From positions 18,767 to 82,766 of the forward strand of contig NZ_JACJSJ010000030.1 of NCBI RefSeq assembly GCF_014698115.1: a DNA stretch of 64,000 bases, in the 5' to 3' direction. The position numbers and the translations under genes are program-made. Within the stretch, counting starts at the first letter, position 1; each line of letters opens with the position of its first letter. The notes under the pieces were generated by a model that searched no databases, had not been told where the DNA came from, and saw only the letters and a list, made by a program, of their open reading frames with translations. Origin of the DNA: Nostoc sp. FACHB-973. Its GTDB lineage: Bacteria; Cyanobacteriota; Cyanobacteriia; Cyanobacteriales; Nostocaceae. This document shows positions 18,303 through 28,611 of this stretch, piece after piece.

Positions 18303-19121
18303 TCACGATTCATCACTTGCGCCTTTTTTCGCCTTCCCAGGAATCAAGCCACGCCTTCCTGGCATCTGAGAAAGTAGCAGGAAGCGCCTCAAATGCTGCA
18401 ACTCTTCAGTATCCCCTAACAATTCCAGTTGTTCCAAGGCATCCTTAAACGACAAATCAGAGCGGTAGAGAATGCGGAAGGCTTTTTTCAGCATTTGTAA
18501 ATCTGCTGCGTCCATACCAGACCGTTTGAGTCCCACAAGGTTGAGAGTCCGCACCCGCGCCGGATTTCCCTCCACTAGCATATATGGGGCTACATCCCGA
18601 TCAATACGTGCCATACCGCCCACCATTGCCTGTCTACCAATATGCACAAATTGATGGACACCTAAGACCCCACTCAGCCTGGCGCGTGACTCTATATGCA
18701 CATGACCTGCCAACGCCACAGAGTTGGCAATCACTACCTGGTCTTCAATCACGCAGTTATGAGCTATGTGGACATAAGCCATCAACAGGTTACCATCACC
18801 AATCACTGTTGCTTCACCAGCACCAGTAGCGCGGTTAATGGTCACGTACTCACGAATCAAGTTGTTATCACCAATTTTGACCCAGGTTGGTTCTCCCACA
18901 AACTTGAGATCCTGGGGTTCCATGCCGATGGCTGCCCCTGTAAAAATCTGATTTCCCGCCCCAATTTCACAAGGTCCTTCTAGCACCACATGAGCGCCAA
19001 TAATTGTTTCAGGACCGACTTTGACATGCGCTCCAATCACAGCATAGGCACCGACTTGCACTGTATGGTGGAGTTCCGATTTGGGATGAACTACAGCAGT
19101 TGGATGAATAAGCGTTTTCAA
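18303..19121 (-). CDS. lpxA: UDP-N-acetylglucosamine acyltransferase LpxA
   Basis: LpxA performs the first acyl transfer of lipid A synthesis. The 272-residue protein is a left-handed beta helix built of hexapeptide repeats (IHPTAVVHPKSELHH..., VKVGPETIIGAHVVLEG). It has the active-site region GDGNLLMAYVHIAHNCVIED and the LpxA-specific VHQFVHIGRQAMVGG, then a helical C-terminus. The start is an unusual TTG at 19121, supported by a GGAG site eight bases upstream and by the correct IHPTA opening; no ATG lies nearby. Neighbours are fabZ upstream and lpxB downstream. Confidence 0.96.
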   Translation of the reverse strand: MKTLIHPTAVVHPKSELHHTVQVGAYAVIGAHVKVGPETIIGAHVVLEGPCEIGAGNQIFTGAAIGMEPQDLKFVGEPTWVKIGDNNLIREYVTINRATGAGEATVIGDGNLLMAYVHIAHNCVIEDQVVIANSVALAGHVHIESRARLSGVLGVHQFVHIGRQAMVGGMARIDRDVAPYMLVEGNPARVRTLNLVGLKRSGMDAADLQMLKKAFRILYRSDLSFKDALEQLELLGDTEELQHLRRFLLLSQMPGRRGLIPGKAKKGASDES

Positions 19122-19434
19122 GGGTGAATCTCCAGAACTGTCTTAATAAAGCCAGCGCGAATGGGGGTTTTTTGGGCAGCGCCTTGCTCCGGTTAACAGA
19201 GTTGTAGGGACTGCCGTTCCATTGAGGCGACTGGTGTTGCTGAGTGTGAGTGTTTCAGTGAGCGAAAGTGTCGGGCAAAGCAAGTTAAGTGTGTTGGCGT
19301 AGCGTCTCGTCAGAGAGGGCGCCGAAAATCAAGAAATTATAAGATGCTGTTGTGGATTTTTTTTTTAACTGTTATCCTTAGTCGGGATTCAGTAGGGCAA
19401 TTCACGGCTATGCCCATACCACGAAAGCAAACTT
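19122..19434. repeat. 313-base spacer with repeat fragments
   Basis: The spacer between fabZ and lpxA contains a fragment of the GCGTAGC repeat family (about 19293-19322, TTGGCGTAGCGTCTCGTCAG) and no coding potential. Spacing is unusually long for an operon, so lpxA may have its own promoter. Confidence 0.5.
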
Positions 19435-19965
19435 TTAGTTAACTAAAGAAAACATCAATTCGCCTTCACAAGCGAGTTGACCGTCAACTTCGGCAATACC
19501 TTGCATCTTACCGAAACGACGTTGTTTTACCCATAACAGTTCCACCGTCATTACTAGTTGATCTCCCGGTATGACTTGCCGACGAAAGCGGACTTTATCG
19601 ATACCAGCGAAAACGAACAGTCCACCTTCAGCCTGAGGCATTTGAGTTAAGACAATGCCTCCGACTTGTGCCATTGCTTCGACAATTAGCACTCCTGGCA
19701 TCAGTGGTCGTCCGGGAAAATGACCTTGGAAACAGGGTTCGTTAACTGTGACATTTTTAATGCCAACAGCTTTTTTACTTGGGATGTAGTCAATGATTTT
19801 GTCTATAAGTAAAAATGGGTAGCGGTGGGGTAGCAGTTGCTGAATTTCTTCAGATGTGAAAGTTGTTTTAATCTCAGATGTGATTGTAGTCTCATTTGTG
19901 CCCTGTTGTTCGGTAGATACAGGTGTGGTGCGATCGCTGCTATTCACTTGAGTAAGAATTGACAT
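19435..19965 (-). CDS. fabZ: 3-hydroxyacyl-ACP dehydratase FabZ
   Basis: FabZ dehydrates 3-hydroxyacyl-ACP in fatty acid synthesis and competes with LpxA for the same substrate, which explains their linkage. The 176-residue protein has a variable Thr/Glu-rich N-terminus of about 35 residues, then the hot-dog fold with [14 protein letters not shown], the catalytic histidine in [14 protein letters not shown] and the catalytic glutamate in [15 protein letters not shown] 19965 is used. The N-terminal tail is longer than in E. coli FabZ, as usual in cyanobacteria. It lies between lpxC and lpxA. Confidence 0.97.
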   Translation of the reverse strand: MSILTQVNSSDRTTPVSTEQQGTNETTITSEIKTTFTSEEIQQLLPHRYPFLLIDKIIDYIPSKKAVGIKNVTVNEPCFQGHFPGRPLMPGVLIVEAMAQVGGIVLTQMPQAEGGLFVFAGIDKVRFRRQVIPGDQLVMTVELLWVKQRRFGKMQGIAEVDGQLACEGELMFSLVN

Positions 19966-20061
19966 TAGCCGTGTAGTTGATTTTTAACCTGGTAATTGAG
20001 TAGGCGTACATTGAAACCCTTATGAATCTAGGATTTTCAGCTTTCAGATCCAATCCCAAAT

Positions 20062-20910
20062 CTAAAATCCCAAATCTAAAATTTTCTTAGCCAGTTGAAT
20101 GTGTAAATTGTGGCTGGCTTTATACGCTAAGAAATGAGCAACAGGAAAATTTCCTAGTAAACTTAAATCTCCTACTAAATCCAAGATTTTATGACGGACT
20201 GGCTCATTTGCAAATCTTAATGGTGGATTTACCCACCCTTCGGGGCCACAAACCAGTGCATTATCCAAACTACCACCTTTAATTAACCCTGTTTTTTGTA
20301 AATGTTCAATTTGATGGAGTAACCCAAAAGTACGAGCAGGAGCTATTTCCCCAGCAAAGCTAGCAGAAGCATCTCCTAATTCAGCCGTTGGTGACCAACT
20401 ATGCCATTGGTTACCAATGGCGTCAAGGTCAAAGTCGATACCGTAACTAAAGCGGGTTTCGGGTGCTGGGAGGGCACAGACAAAGGCATCTTCTTGATAA
20501 ACCCATATTGGTTCTTTAACAATTAAGGGTTCCTGGTTATCAATTGGTTGTGATACCAAGCCAACTTCGGCAATATTAGCTGTCCACACTTTTGCCGAAC
20601 CATCCAAAAGTGGTACTTCTGGACCATCAATTTCAATGCGGGCGTTATCCACACCCATAGACGAAAGCGCTGCTAACAAATGTTCTACTGTGCGAACATA
20701 TACCTCACCCTTCCCCAGTTGAGTTGAGAGAACAGTGTGATTAACCGCTGCGACTTGGGCTGGAATTATTGGCATATCCGGTAAATCTACCCTGACAAAG
20801 TAGCGTCCACTACTAGGCTCAGTTGGTAGTATCCGCACTTCTGTAGTCACACCGCTATGTAGTCCCACTCCAGTCTGGGTGATTGGGGCTGCTAGAGTGT
20901 GCTGTTGCAT
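20062..20910 (-). CDS. lpxC: UDP-3-O-acyl-N-acetylglucosamine deacetylase LpxC
   Basis: LpxC is the zinc-dependent deacetylase and committed step of lipid A synthesis. The 282-residue protein has [15 protein letters not shown] at the start and the zinc ligand in [29 protein letters not shown] follows, then the second zinc motif [16 protein letters not shown] and the late histidine in [13 protein letters not shown]. All key residues are present. It starts the lpx part of the cluster directly after bamA, with a TCATTTG direct-repeat spacer (about 21060-21090). Confidence 0.97.
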   Translation of the reverse strand: MQQHTLAAPITQTGVGLHSGVTTEVRILPTEPSSGRYFVRVDLPDMPIIPAQVAAVNHTVLSTQLGKGEVYVRTVEHLLAALSSMGVDNARIEIDGPEVPLLDGSAKVWTANIAEVGLVSQPIDNQEPLIVKEPIWVYQEDAFVCALPAPETRFSYGIDFDLDAIGNQWHSWSPTAELGDASASFAGEIAPARTFGLLHQIEHLQKTGLIKGGSLDNALVCGPEGWVNPPLRFANEPVRHKILDLVGDLSLLGNFPVAHFLAYKASHNLHIQLAKKILDLGF

Positions 20911-21059
20911 AAGCGAAAACTCAATGTATTTCGTTTAGTATCGTTCATAGTCTGTTTTGGTAAAACCCCTGATATTTGCTCATAAATGTCATTTATCTCT
21001 TTATCGGAACAGTATTGAGGCAAACGTCAAAATTAGCAAGCTAATCCCAAAAGAGAATT

Positions 21060-21092
21060 GTCATTTGTCATTTGTCATTTGTCATTTGTTAT
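21060..21092. repeat. TCATTTG direct repeats
   Basis: Four successive 7-bp units (TCATTTG, last copy slightly altered) lie in the bamA-lpxC spacer, followed by TGACCAATGACCAATG units. They are short simple repeats of the kind found in many spacers of this genome. Confidence 0.75.
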
Positions 21093-21120
21093 TGACCAAT
21101 GACCAATGCCCAATGACAAA

Positions 21121-23649
21121 TTAAAACCTTTCGCCAATACCGAAATTAATCCGGCTATCACCATCATCGTTGATACCGTAGTCAATGCGAATTGGCCCCA
21201 AGGGAGACTGGACGCGAACGCCGAGACCATAACCGTAGCCAGTACCGTTTTTGTTCAGTATTTCAGCTGGTCTGGTAGTAGTTCCCAAGTCACTACCGAT
21301 ATCAAAAAATAGTGCGCCGCTAACTACTGAAAAAACTGGAAACCGATACTCAACTGATGCTTGCACATAACTGCGTCCACTGCTTAATGCTCCTTCTTCG
21401 TAACCCCGAACCGAGTTGCTACCGCCAATGGTAAAGGCTTCGTAGGGGGGCAAGTCACCAAGGACAGTTCCTGCTTGCAGATTAAATGCTAGGGTTTGTG
21501 CCCCTTTGCTGAGACGAATCAATTGCACGGGGATATATTGACTGTAGCTACCACGTAATCTAGTGAGTAAAATATTACCTAGTCCTATAGGGACTGACTG
21601 ATCTATGCCGAAGCGGAGATAAGAACCGCTAGTGGGTTGGAGGGGATTATTACGAAGATCCCGCTGTGCCCCCAACTGTAACAGTAATAAATCGTCTTGA
21701 CCTTCTGAAGACTGAGTTAATGGGGTGGTGGATAGCTGAGCGGGATCAAGGAAAACCTTTCCAGTTTTCTCGTCGATAGGATCTTCATTCTCATTGAACA
21801 GTGCCCCTTTTCTTCTGCGGTTGCCATCAGCATCTTCACTGGTAACTCGTTGATACTGTAAACCTGCTGAGGCAGTCCACACTGAACTTTTGTATGGATT
21901 GGAGGATAGAGGACGAGTAAAAGTGACACCGCCACCTAGACGGACTATACGGGGACGATCCTGAGCATCTGTATTTACAGGATTGGTGATTCGTGTGTCT
22001 GAATTATTTGGATCTGGCTCAAACGTCCTAATATCTTGATCTTTGCCATCAAAAACCAACGAAATGGAACTGCGGCGAAAAAGATTAGTTGTGTAGGAAG
22101 TCCGGTAAGGATCTCCGGCAATCCAGGGGTCGGTAAACCGCAGGTCAAACAGCAGTTCTCTTTCTCCCACCTGTACTTCTGCTCCCAGTTTTTGGTTTCT
22201 GCCATTCAGGTTTTGCTGTTGATAGCTGACTGTACCAAAAAGTCCGCTAGCAGAACTAATCCCTGCCCCAGCGGCAATAGAACCGCTGCTACGTTCAGCC
22301 ACATTCACTACTACATCCACCTTGCTGGGGTCAGTACCAGGGTCAAGGGAGACATTCACATCTTCAAACAGTCCCAGTCCATACACACGCTGTAGGTCTC
22401 TTTGGACTGTGTTGCGGTTGAATACCTGTCCTGGCTTTAATTCCACTTCCCGTGTAATGATGTATTCTTGCGTGCGTCCCCGAATTGGTTGTCCTTTCTC
22501 GTCTGTTTCCTGACCATCTTTATTGCGGAACCGGACTCGAATGTTTTCCACTACCCCTTCTGCTACTTGTAGGGTAACAACTCCGTTTTCAGAGACTTGG
22601 GGCGCTCCAATGACGTTGGCTAGTACGTAACCTTGGTCTTGATACCGCTTGTTTAACTGCTTGATTCCTTCCTGCAAGTCACGCAGGTTTAAAATTTTAC
22701 CATACTGCTCACGAAATACTTCATCTACAGTGCTGGGTGGTAGTACCGAGGCAACGCCAGTTCCAGGATTAGCTTGCACTTCTACTTTACTTAAAACTGG
22801 GTTGGGCTGTACAACAAAGCTCACCCGTACTCCCAGGGGGGTGTCTTCTGGGGTTGCTTGGACATTCGAGAAGAAGCCAGTACCAAAAATGGCGTTAATA
22901 TCTTCTTGCAGTTGGCTACGGGTTGTGGTTCGTCCTGGTTGGGTACGAATGACTCTGTAAACTTGTTCTTCCAATTCTGGGGATAGTTGCCCACTCTGGG
23001 ATCTAATCAGTACTTCCGATACCAGTACGCGGGGATCGGTGGCTTCTGGGGCTGCGCCAGGTTGTGTATTTTCCGGAGTAGTTCCTGGGGCTGGGGCTGG
23101 GGCTGGTGTTCGTTGTTGACTATCTGGCAGGGGAATGTCGGGAGTGGAAGATGGTTGTTGAGTATCTTCGGGAGTTGTGGGTAATACAGGTTCTGTTGCA
23201 GGGGGATCGACATTCTCTGGGACTGGAGTAGTCTCAGGTGTTGGCGAAGGCGTTGGTTGCTGAATATCTGGGGGTGGAATGTCTGGAGCAGGAGATGGCT
23301 GTTGAGCAATATTGCCATTACTTAAGGTTTGTGCCGCTGTTGGTGTTGTGGAGGTTGGCACTATTACCTCTGGTGTGGCAATCACTTTTGTTTTTTTACC
23401 AGGGAAAACTGCTACAACGCGAGACTGGAGATGTTCCGCCTCTGCAACCTCTGTGGCATTGGGTCGAGATTCTAGACTATTACCAGAGTTAGCCTGACCA
23501 GTATCTTTTTCTGGCTGCTGATTTGTTTCTAGTGTCAAAACTTCTGTTGTCTGTTTTGAACTGTTGGCGGTTTGTGCATTTGCACTCGGTAAGCCGCCCA
23601 AAGGCACTGCAATTGCTACTGCTGTCAGCAATACTGGATATAAACGCAT
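21121..23649 (-). CDS. bamA: Outer-membrane assembly protein BamA (Omp85)
   Basis: BamA folds and inserts beta-barrel proteins into the outer membrane. The 842-residue protein has a signal peptide (cleavage after PSANA), then a low-complexity Pro/Thr/Gln/Glu-rich stretch (roughly residues 110-205) with repeats such as PDIPPPDIQQPTPSP. POTRA domains follow (about 210-450), and then a 16-strand barrel with SVRGYEEGALSSGRSYVQAS, ending FGIGERF with a terminal Phe. GAGGA precedes ATG 23649. The Pro-rich segment is typical of cyanobacterial Omp85 but long here. It is followed by lpxC, so lipid A and barrel assembly are linked. Confidence 0.96.
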   Translation of the reverse strand: MRLYPVLLTAVAIAVPLGGLPSANAQTANSSKQTTEVLTLETNQQPEKDTGQANSGNSLESRPNATEVAEAEHLQSRVVAVFPGKKTKVIATPEVIVPTSTTPTAAQTLSNGNIAQQPSPAPDIPPPDIQQPTPSPTPETTPVPENVDPPATEPVLPTTPEDTQQPSSTPDIPLPDSQQRTPAPAPAPGTTPENTQPGAAPEATDPRVLVSEVLIRSQSGQLSPELEEQVYRVIRTQPGRTTTRSQLQEDINAIFGTGFFSNVQATPEDTPLGVRVSFVVQPNPVLSKVEVQANPGTGVASVLPPSTVDEVFREQYGKILNLRDLQEGIKQLNKRYQDQGYVLANVIGAPQVSENGVVTLQVAEGVVENIRVRFRNKDGQETDEKGQPIRGRTQEYIITREVELKPGQVFNRNTVQRDLQRVYGLGLFEDVNVSLDPGTDPSKVDVVVNVAERSSGSIAAGAGISSASGLFGTVSYQQQNLNGRNQKLGAEVQVGERELLFDLRFTDPWIAGDPYRTSYTTNLFRRSSISLVFDGKDQDIRTFEPDPNNSDTRITNPVNTDAQDRPRIVRLGGGVTFTRPLSSNPYKSSVWTASAGLQYQRVTSEDADGNRRRKGALFNENEDPIDEKTGKVFLDPAQLSTTPLTQSSEGQDDLLLLQLGAQRDLRNNPLQPTSGSYLRFGIDQSVPIGLGNILLTRLRGSYSQYIPVQLIRLSKGAQTLAFNLQAGTVLGDLPPYEAFTIGGSNSVRGYEEGALSSGRSYVQASVEYRFPVFSVVSGALFFDIGSDLGTTTRPAEILNKNGTGYGYGLGVRVQSPLGPIRIDYGINDDGDSRINFGIGERF

Positions 23650-23849
23650 TTTACTTATGATTCCTCTTCACAACCACACACACACCATCACAAATTAGTC
23701 TTTGGGCATTGGGCATTGGGCATTGGGCACTTGTACTGAGCTAAGCCGTTGGCGCAGCCTCTGGTAGAGAAGTATTGGGCGTTGGTTCTTCACAAAGGAC
23801 AAATGACAAATGACAATCCACACGAGTTTAATAGATTTTTCCCAATTTT

Positions 23850-24587
23850 TTAATTATTATTCTCTACTGCTTTTAGCACTCGCTGTAAAACCTCCTGGTA
23901 AGCACCCTCTACATTTCCTAAGTCCCGGCGAAAGCGGTCTTTGTCCATTACCCGACGGTTTGAGTCTTGTTCTGCGGTATCCCACAAACGGCAGGTGTCG
24001 GGGCTAATTTCATCTGCCAAGAGCAACTGCTGTTGTGAGTCCAAACCAAATTCTAGTTTGAAGTCTACTAGGGTAATGCCGCACCGCTGCCAAAAGCCAC
24101 CGAGAAACTCGTTGATTTGCAATGCTAGATGTGTAATTGCATCCACTTGTTCCGGCGTAGCTAGTTCTAGCAGGTACAGGCGATCGCGTGTCAACAAAGG
24201 ATCTCCTAATTCGTCGTTTTTGTAATAAAACTCAACCAAAGGCTGTTTCAGAATTGTACCCACTGGCAACCCTGTTTGCTGAGACAGGCTGCCAGCAGCA
24301 ATATTTCTAATCACTACTTCTAAAGGCACAATCTTGACTGCTCTCACCCGCATCTGATTCGGGGCAGGGCTGTCGATAAAGTGAGTCTTTATACCATTTG
24401 CCTCCAACTGTTTAAAAAGCTGGCTGGAAATGCTACAATTGATTTCTCCTTTTCCTTGAATACTGCCACGCTTTTGGGCGTTAAACGCCGTGGCATCATC
24501 CTTGAAATCAGCTAACAAGACTTCCGGATCGTCCGTTGCATAGAGAATTTTAGCTTTGCCTTCGTATAGTTTGGAATTAACAGACAT
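23850..24587 (-). CDS. purC: SAICAR synthetase PurC
   Basis: PurC (phosphoribosylaminoimidazole-succinocarboxamide synthase) condenses CAIR with aspartate in purine synthesis. The 245-residue protein has KLYEGKAKILYATDDPEVL, FKDDATAFNAQKRGSI, MRVRAVKIVPLEVVIRNIAAGS, LVDFKLEFGLD and the late DEISPDTCRLWD. All belong to the PurC ATP-grasp-like fold and the length is normal. ATG at 24587. It lies upstream of bamA on the same strand with a spacer of GGGCATT repeats (about 23700-23730), so cotranscription is uncertain. Confidence 0.98.
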   Translation of the reverse strand: MSVNSKLYEGKAKILYATDDPEVLLADFKDDATAFNAQKRGSIQGKGEINCSISSQLFKQLEANGIKTHFIDSPAPNQMRVRAVKIVPLEVVIRNIAAGSLSQQTGLPVGTILKQPLVEFYYKNDELGDPLLTRDRLYLLELATPEQVDAITHLALQINEFLGGFWQRCGITLVDFKLEFGLDSQQQLLLADEISPDTCRLWDTAEQDSNRRVMDKDRFRRDLGNVEGAYQEVLQRVLKAVENNN

Positions 24588-25529
24588 GGTGGCAGATAAA
24601 TTTTTAGGCGATGGACAATTTTTGTCCTTTGAGGCTTCACCATTTTATCGAAAATTTGGGTTTAAAAACCCGTCCTTCTAAGATGTCAATTTTAGTTATT
24701 AGTCATTAGCCATTGGGGACTGGGTAATGGGGACTGGGGATTGGGGACTGGGGATTGGGGACTGGGAATTAGTACTGTGCCTTGGGAGCTTTGGGGAATT
24801 TAAAAGCACCAAAGATGCGCTTAGAGCGAAACTTAGATTTTGGATTGAACGAAAAATCTAAAATCTAAAATTGAATCACTCCCCACTCCCTGGACTGAAT
24901 CCTGGTCTGTAAACGTGAAAATAGTTGTAAGAGTCTGGTTTTTGGGTCAATGGTTAGCAACCAGGAGCGGATTACTAAAGATTCAGAACTTGATCTCTAA
25001 CTTTTAACAGAAGACAATTATATCTAGTAGATAGTAAGTTTTTGATGTGTAATTTATTGATTTAAAGTTTACTTGTAATTATTTTTGCAAAGAAAATTTT
25101 TAAAAAACAGTATATATTAATACTTACCGAATAAGGGTTTTTAGCGAAATTAATTACAATCCGAATTTCATAAATTAACATGATATAAATTGATAATTGG
25201 GAGGAAAATTAAATATTCTTAGGACTTACGTAAAAGTACACGCTGTAGGGGCAATTCATGAATTGCCCCTGCGTAAAAATAAGGGTTTCGGCTATTGTTT
25301 GCGTAAGTGCTGATTCTCTCTAGTCACTTTAGCAGGGACTTTGTTTGTAAAGTTTACGTTGAAAGTATTTCAAGCTTTATCCTCTAGCTTCAATATCTGA
25401 ATAGATCAACTCCCGCATCAACGGTTGACAACGGAGTTAAATGATTCAATTGCCCTAGTTTGACAAAAGAAAGACCGGGGTAGCTAGTGATTCAGCTTCC
25501 AAGATTCAAACGAAAAGGGAATTTAATAA
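24588..25529. other. 942-base spacer with repeats and a MITE
   Basis: No protein gene is supported here. The spacer holds tandem GGGGACTGGGGATT units (about 24716-24772), GATTTTGGATT units near 24835-24870, and the inverted-repeat element at 25221-25312. The right end supplies the promoter and leader of the small gene at 25530. No tRNA or structured RNA was recognised. Confidence 0.55.
25221..25312. mobile_element. Short MITE with 24-bp palindromic core
   Basis: The ends AGGACTTACGTAAA and TTTGCGTAAGTGCTGA are imperfect inverted repeats sharing ACTTACG/CGTAAGT. The centre (25247-25270) is a perfect palindrome built from AGGGGCAATTCA and its complement. The form is that of a small non-autonomous element; both the termini and the GGGGCAATTC core are common in Nostocales spacers. 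Confidence 0.65.
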
Positions 25530-25805
25530 ATGGAGAAAAAAATAGTGAATAAGGATGATTTTATCTATCCTCGTGGCCGCTACTACGGTCAAGTAAAGCC
25601 AGAAAACTTAGTTTTTAATGCGAATTTACAGGAATTTGCCCAAAAAGTAAGCTACATTTGCAACCTAGAAACAGGTGGAAAAATGGCTCCAGATGAAGCT
25701 TATGACCAAATAAAGGATTTATGGAAACAGTTGAAACGCTCAAAAAAAGAACTAAGAATCGGCGAAGATCCATTTCTGGATGACCAGGGAGAGGGTCAAG
25801 GTTGA
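25530..25805 (+). CDS. Small conserved cyanobacterial protein (DUF7219-like)
   Basis: This 91-residue acidic/basic protein contains FIYPRGRYYGQVKPENLVFNA, a helical middle (LQEFAQKVSYICNLETGGK) and APDEAYDQIKDLWKQLKRSKKEL. Small proteins of this form are conserved across cyanobacteria with unknown function; I believe the family is DUF7219 but cannot check. AGGGAA precedes ATG 25530 by about nine bases, which supports expression. It converges on the cyclase gene across only about 56 bases. Confidence 0.7.
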   Translation: MEKKIVNKDDFIYPRGRYYGQVKPENLVFNANLQEFAQKVSYICNLETGGKMAPDEAYDQIKDLWKQLKRSKKELRIGEDPFLDDQGEGQG

Positions 25806-25861
25806 AAAGTTAGTTCCGAGTCTAACCCAGAAAAAGCATTTATTGACCCTTTGCCCTTCGA

Positions 25862-28480
25862 TTACTTAGTAAGCATTGTCCAAACACCATCCCAGGATTC
25901 TGGAGGCGGCGTTTGTTGGTAATTACAAGCACGTTCTAGGTGGATATTCACAGCTTGGTCTTTGGGTTTGATGCGTTTAGCGGCTTCAAAACAAGCGATC
26001 GCTTGTGAAAAATTACGCGATAAATAAGCTGAGCGTCCAGTATGATAGTGAAACAAAAACTCTTGAGTGTTGGCATCTATTGGAGTACTGCGATCGCCAA
26101 CTAACTCGTAGATATTGACTGCTTGGTGTTTCCCTTTGACTCGAATTCTATCTAACTGGCGCACCCAAATGCGATCGCTGCAAAGTTGGTAAGTAAATTC
26201 ACTTAAAAGAATATCACAACCGTATTCCTTAGTTACCCCTTCCAAGCGCGAACTCAAATTTACACCGTCGCCAATTACGGTGTAATCCATGCGCTTGCGA
26301 GAACCAATATTACCCGAAACCACTTCCCCAGAACTAATCCCAATGCCAATATGAATTTGTGGCTGCGCCTGGATAATTCGCCGCTGGTTAAATTCCTCTA
26401 AGCGGTGTCGCATATCCAATGCCGATTGTACAGCCCTCCAAGCATGATTTTCTGTAAGTGGTAATGGGGCACCAAATACGGCCATTAAAGCATCGCCAAT
26501 AAATTTATCGAGAGTGCCTTCGTAGTTAAAAACTGCTTCTACCATTGTTTCAAAATACTGATTGAGCAGCAATACCACCTCAGCTGCACCGAGATTTTCC
26601 GTAAGTGTAGTGTAGCCTCGGATATCAGAAAACAAGATGGTTACTTCCTTGCGTTCACCCACCATTAAAGCATCTTCCCCCAAAGCCATAACTTGTTCGG
26701 CTACATGGGGCGTCAGGTAGCGGGACATGGTAGTTTTCATGCGTTTTTCCTGACTGATATCTTCCAACACCACCAAACCACCGCGGACACCACCTTCTGG
26801 GTTAGTTAAAGGATTAACAGTGAGATTGATACTGCGTTCTAATATTTGCACGCGATCGGCTGTGAGAAACTTAGATTTGGGGGTTAGAGGTTGATTCCAA
26901 GGAATAAAAATATCGGGATTATGGCGATCGCGCACTGCTAAACTTAAGTACTGAGTTTTGGATACCGATTCCTGAATAAAACTCAAAACTGGGCACTGGT
27001 TCAACGCCCCGCTATCGCTAACAGCGCTCATAACTTGATACAGTCCCACTATCAAACTTTGCTCTGGCACATAATGTTTAGCTCCAGTTTTTAAACTATC
27101 TTCTAGCCGCATTTGCAGATTTTCAATCGGTACAACTTCCCAAACTCGGCGACCAATCAAATTTTGTTCCCACAACAGTTTGTTGCTTTTGGTACTAGCA
27201 TCTCCGATAGGACAACCCAATAATTCTAATGCTGCATCATTAATTGTGACGATTTTTCCTGCCATATCTGTAGAAATTACAGCATCAGAAAGACTTTGCA
27301 AAATGTCTTTCTGATACTGCTTTTCTAACAGCACATTTTCAAACAGCCGAGCATTTTCTAAAGCAATTCCTGCCTGGATATTAAAAGCCCGCATAAACTC
27401 TTCATCAGAGGCAGTAAAACTGCTTTGTTGCTTATTAATTAATTGTGTTACGCCAATCAATTCATTTGCCGAATTAAAGACTGGCAAACACAAAATATTG
27501 CGAGTTACATACCCAGTTTTTCTATCTGTAGTCGGGTCAAAACGGGGGTCTTTGTAAGCATCGGGAATATTTAGGGCTTCACCAGTAGAAGCTACATAGC
27601 CAACAATGCCACGGTTAGCAGGAATGCGAATTTCTATTAAATTTATGCCATCGGCCGCTGCTACTTTCGTCCAGAGTTCGCTCATTTCTTTACGATATAA
27701 AAACAGCGTACTGCGGTCTGCTTGCATTAAAATTCGAGCTTGCTCCATAACTATTTGCAAAGTTGCTTCTAAATCCAGACTTTGCCCTAGTGTTTGAGTT
27801 GCCCGCAGCAAAGCCGTTGCGCCTCTTTGATTGCGAGCAGCGACATAAAAAGATTGGCAGCTTTCCAGGATAATTCCAATAGAAGCAGCGAAATCTCGAA
27901 AACGTTCTTCATCATCATGATTAAATGGAATATTCCCAGTTTTATTAGCCAGTTGCACTACCGCCACAGTTTTGTTTTTGCTACTAATAACTGGCATACA
28001 TAAAATATTCTGAATTTTGTAGCCCATTTGTTTTTCCAGTTCTGGGCTAAATAGAGGGTGAGTATAAGTTTCAGATATATTTAGATATTGACCTGTAGTA
28101 GCAACATGACCAGGGATGCCGACTGTGATGGGAGTACGAATTTCTAAGAACTTTTGAGTATTATCTTGGGGAACTTTTGACCAAAGTTGGCCTTTGTCAT
28201 GGTCAACTAAAAAAATAGCTGTGTGTTCTGCTTGGAGAATTTGACCAATTTTGAGCGTAATCGCTTCTAGGACTTTCTCCAACATAGTTTCTAGAGCTTC
28301 ATTATTAATTAGTTCAATGGCTCTGAGAAATTGCTGAAACTCAGCCGTTATAAAGTCAAGTAAGCAAACAAATTCATTAACAGATAAATCTTTAACGCGA
28401 CGCAGTAAGGCGTGAGTACGATTAACTTGAGTCAGTTCAGTTAATGTAGCCAAGACGCTGCCAGGGTTAGGGAGTGTCAT
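25862..28480 (-). CDS. cyaB: Adenylate cyclase with GAF-GAF-PAS-cyclase-TPR architecture (CyaB type)
   Basis: The 872-residue protein matches Anabaena CyaB1/CyaB2. GAF-A and GAF-B occupy roughly residues 55-215 and 235-395, with the NKxnFx3DE signature in each (NKTGNIPFNHDDE and NKQQSSFTASDE). A PAS domain follows at about 405-520, then the class III cyclase domain (about 610-790: TILFSDIRGYTTLTE, GDALMAVFGAPL, IGISSGEVVSGNIGS), then a TPR-like tail. In CyaB proteins cAMP binds the GAF pair and activates the cyclase in positive feedback; the intact signatures suggest the same here. Cytosolic. Monocistronic, separated from sqdX by a 21-bp inverted repeat. Confidence 0.9.
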   Translation of the reverse strand: MTLPNPGSVLATLTELTQVNRTHALLRRVKDLSVNEFVCLLDFITAEFQQFLRAIELINNEALETMLEKVLEAITLKIGQILQAEHTAIFLVDHDKGQLWSKVPQDNTQKFLEIRTPITVGIPGHVATTGQYLNISETYTHPLFSPELEKQMGYKIQNILCMPVISSKNKTVAVVQLANKTGNIPFNHDDEERFRDFAASIGIILESCQSFYVAARNQRGATALLRATQTLGQSLDLEATLQIVMEQARILMQADRSTLFLYRKEMSELWTKVAAADGINLIEIRIPANRGIVGYVASTGEALNIPDAYKDPRFDPTTDRKTGYVTRNILCLPVFNSANELIGVTQLINKQQSSFTASDEEFMRAFNIQAGIALENARLFENVLLEKQYQKDILQSLSDAVISTDMAGKIVTINDAALELLGCPIGDASTKSNKLLWEQNLIGRRVWEVVPIENLQMRLEDSLKTGAKHYVPEQSLIVGLYQVMSAVSDSGALNQCPVLSFIQESVSKTQYLSLAVRDRHNPDIFIPWNQPLTPKSKFLTADRVQILERSINLTVNPLTNPEGGVRGGLVVLEDISQEKRMKTTMSRYLTPHVAEQVMALGEDALMVGERKEVTILFSDIRGYTTLTENLGAAEVVLLLNQYFETMVEAVFNYEGTLDKFIGDALMAVFGAPLPLTENHAWRAVQSALDMRHRLEEFNQRRIIQAQPQIHIGIGISSGEVVSGNIGSRKRMDYTVIGDGVNLSSRLEGVTKEYGCDILLSEFTYQLCSDRIWVRQLDRIRVKGKHQAVNIYELVGDRSTPIDANTQEFLFHYHTGRSAYLSRNFSQAIACFEAAKRIKPKDQAVNIHLERACNYQQTPPPESWDGVWTMLTK

Positions 28481-28503
28481 GGAAATTTTGGGTACTAGGG
28501 ATT

Positions 28504-28605
28504 GGGGACTGGGGATTGGGGATTAGGGAGTAGGTATTGGAGATTAGGGAGTAGGGACTGAATTCTACCTTATACCCAATCCCCAATCCCCAATCCCCAG
28601 TCCCC
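28504..28605. repeat. 21-bp G-rich inverted repeat between cyclase and sqdX genes
   Basis: GGGGACTGGGGATTGGGGATT (28504-28524) is mirrored exactly at 28585-28605, 60 bases apart. It combines a G-rich array and its complement from the family seen at 736-960. In RNA it would form a very stable stem. It could separate transcription of cyaB from that of sqdX. Confidence 0.85.
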
Positions 28606-28611
28606 AGCACC

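Noticed and set aside
24588..25529. tRNA or riboswitch in the long spacer
   Set aside because: No cloverleaf, T-loop or known riboswitch core was found; only repeats and a MITE.
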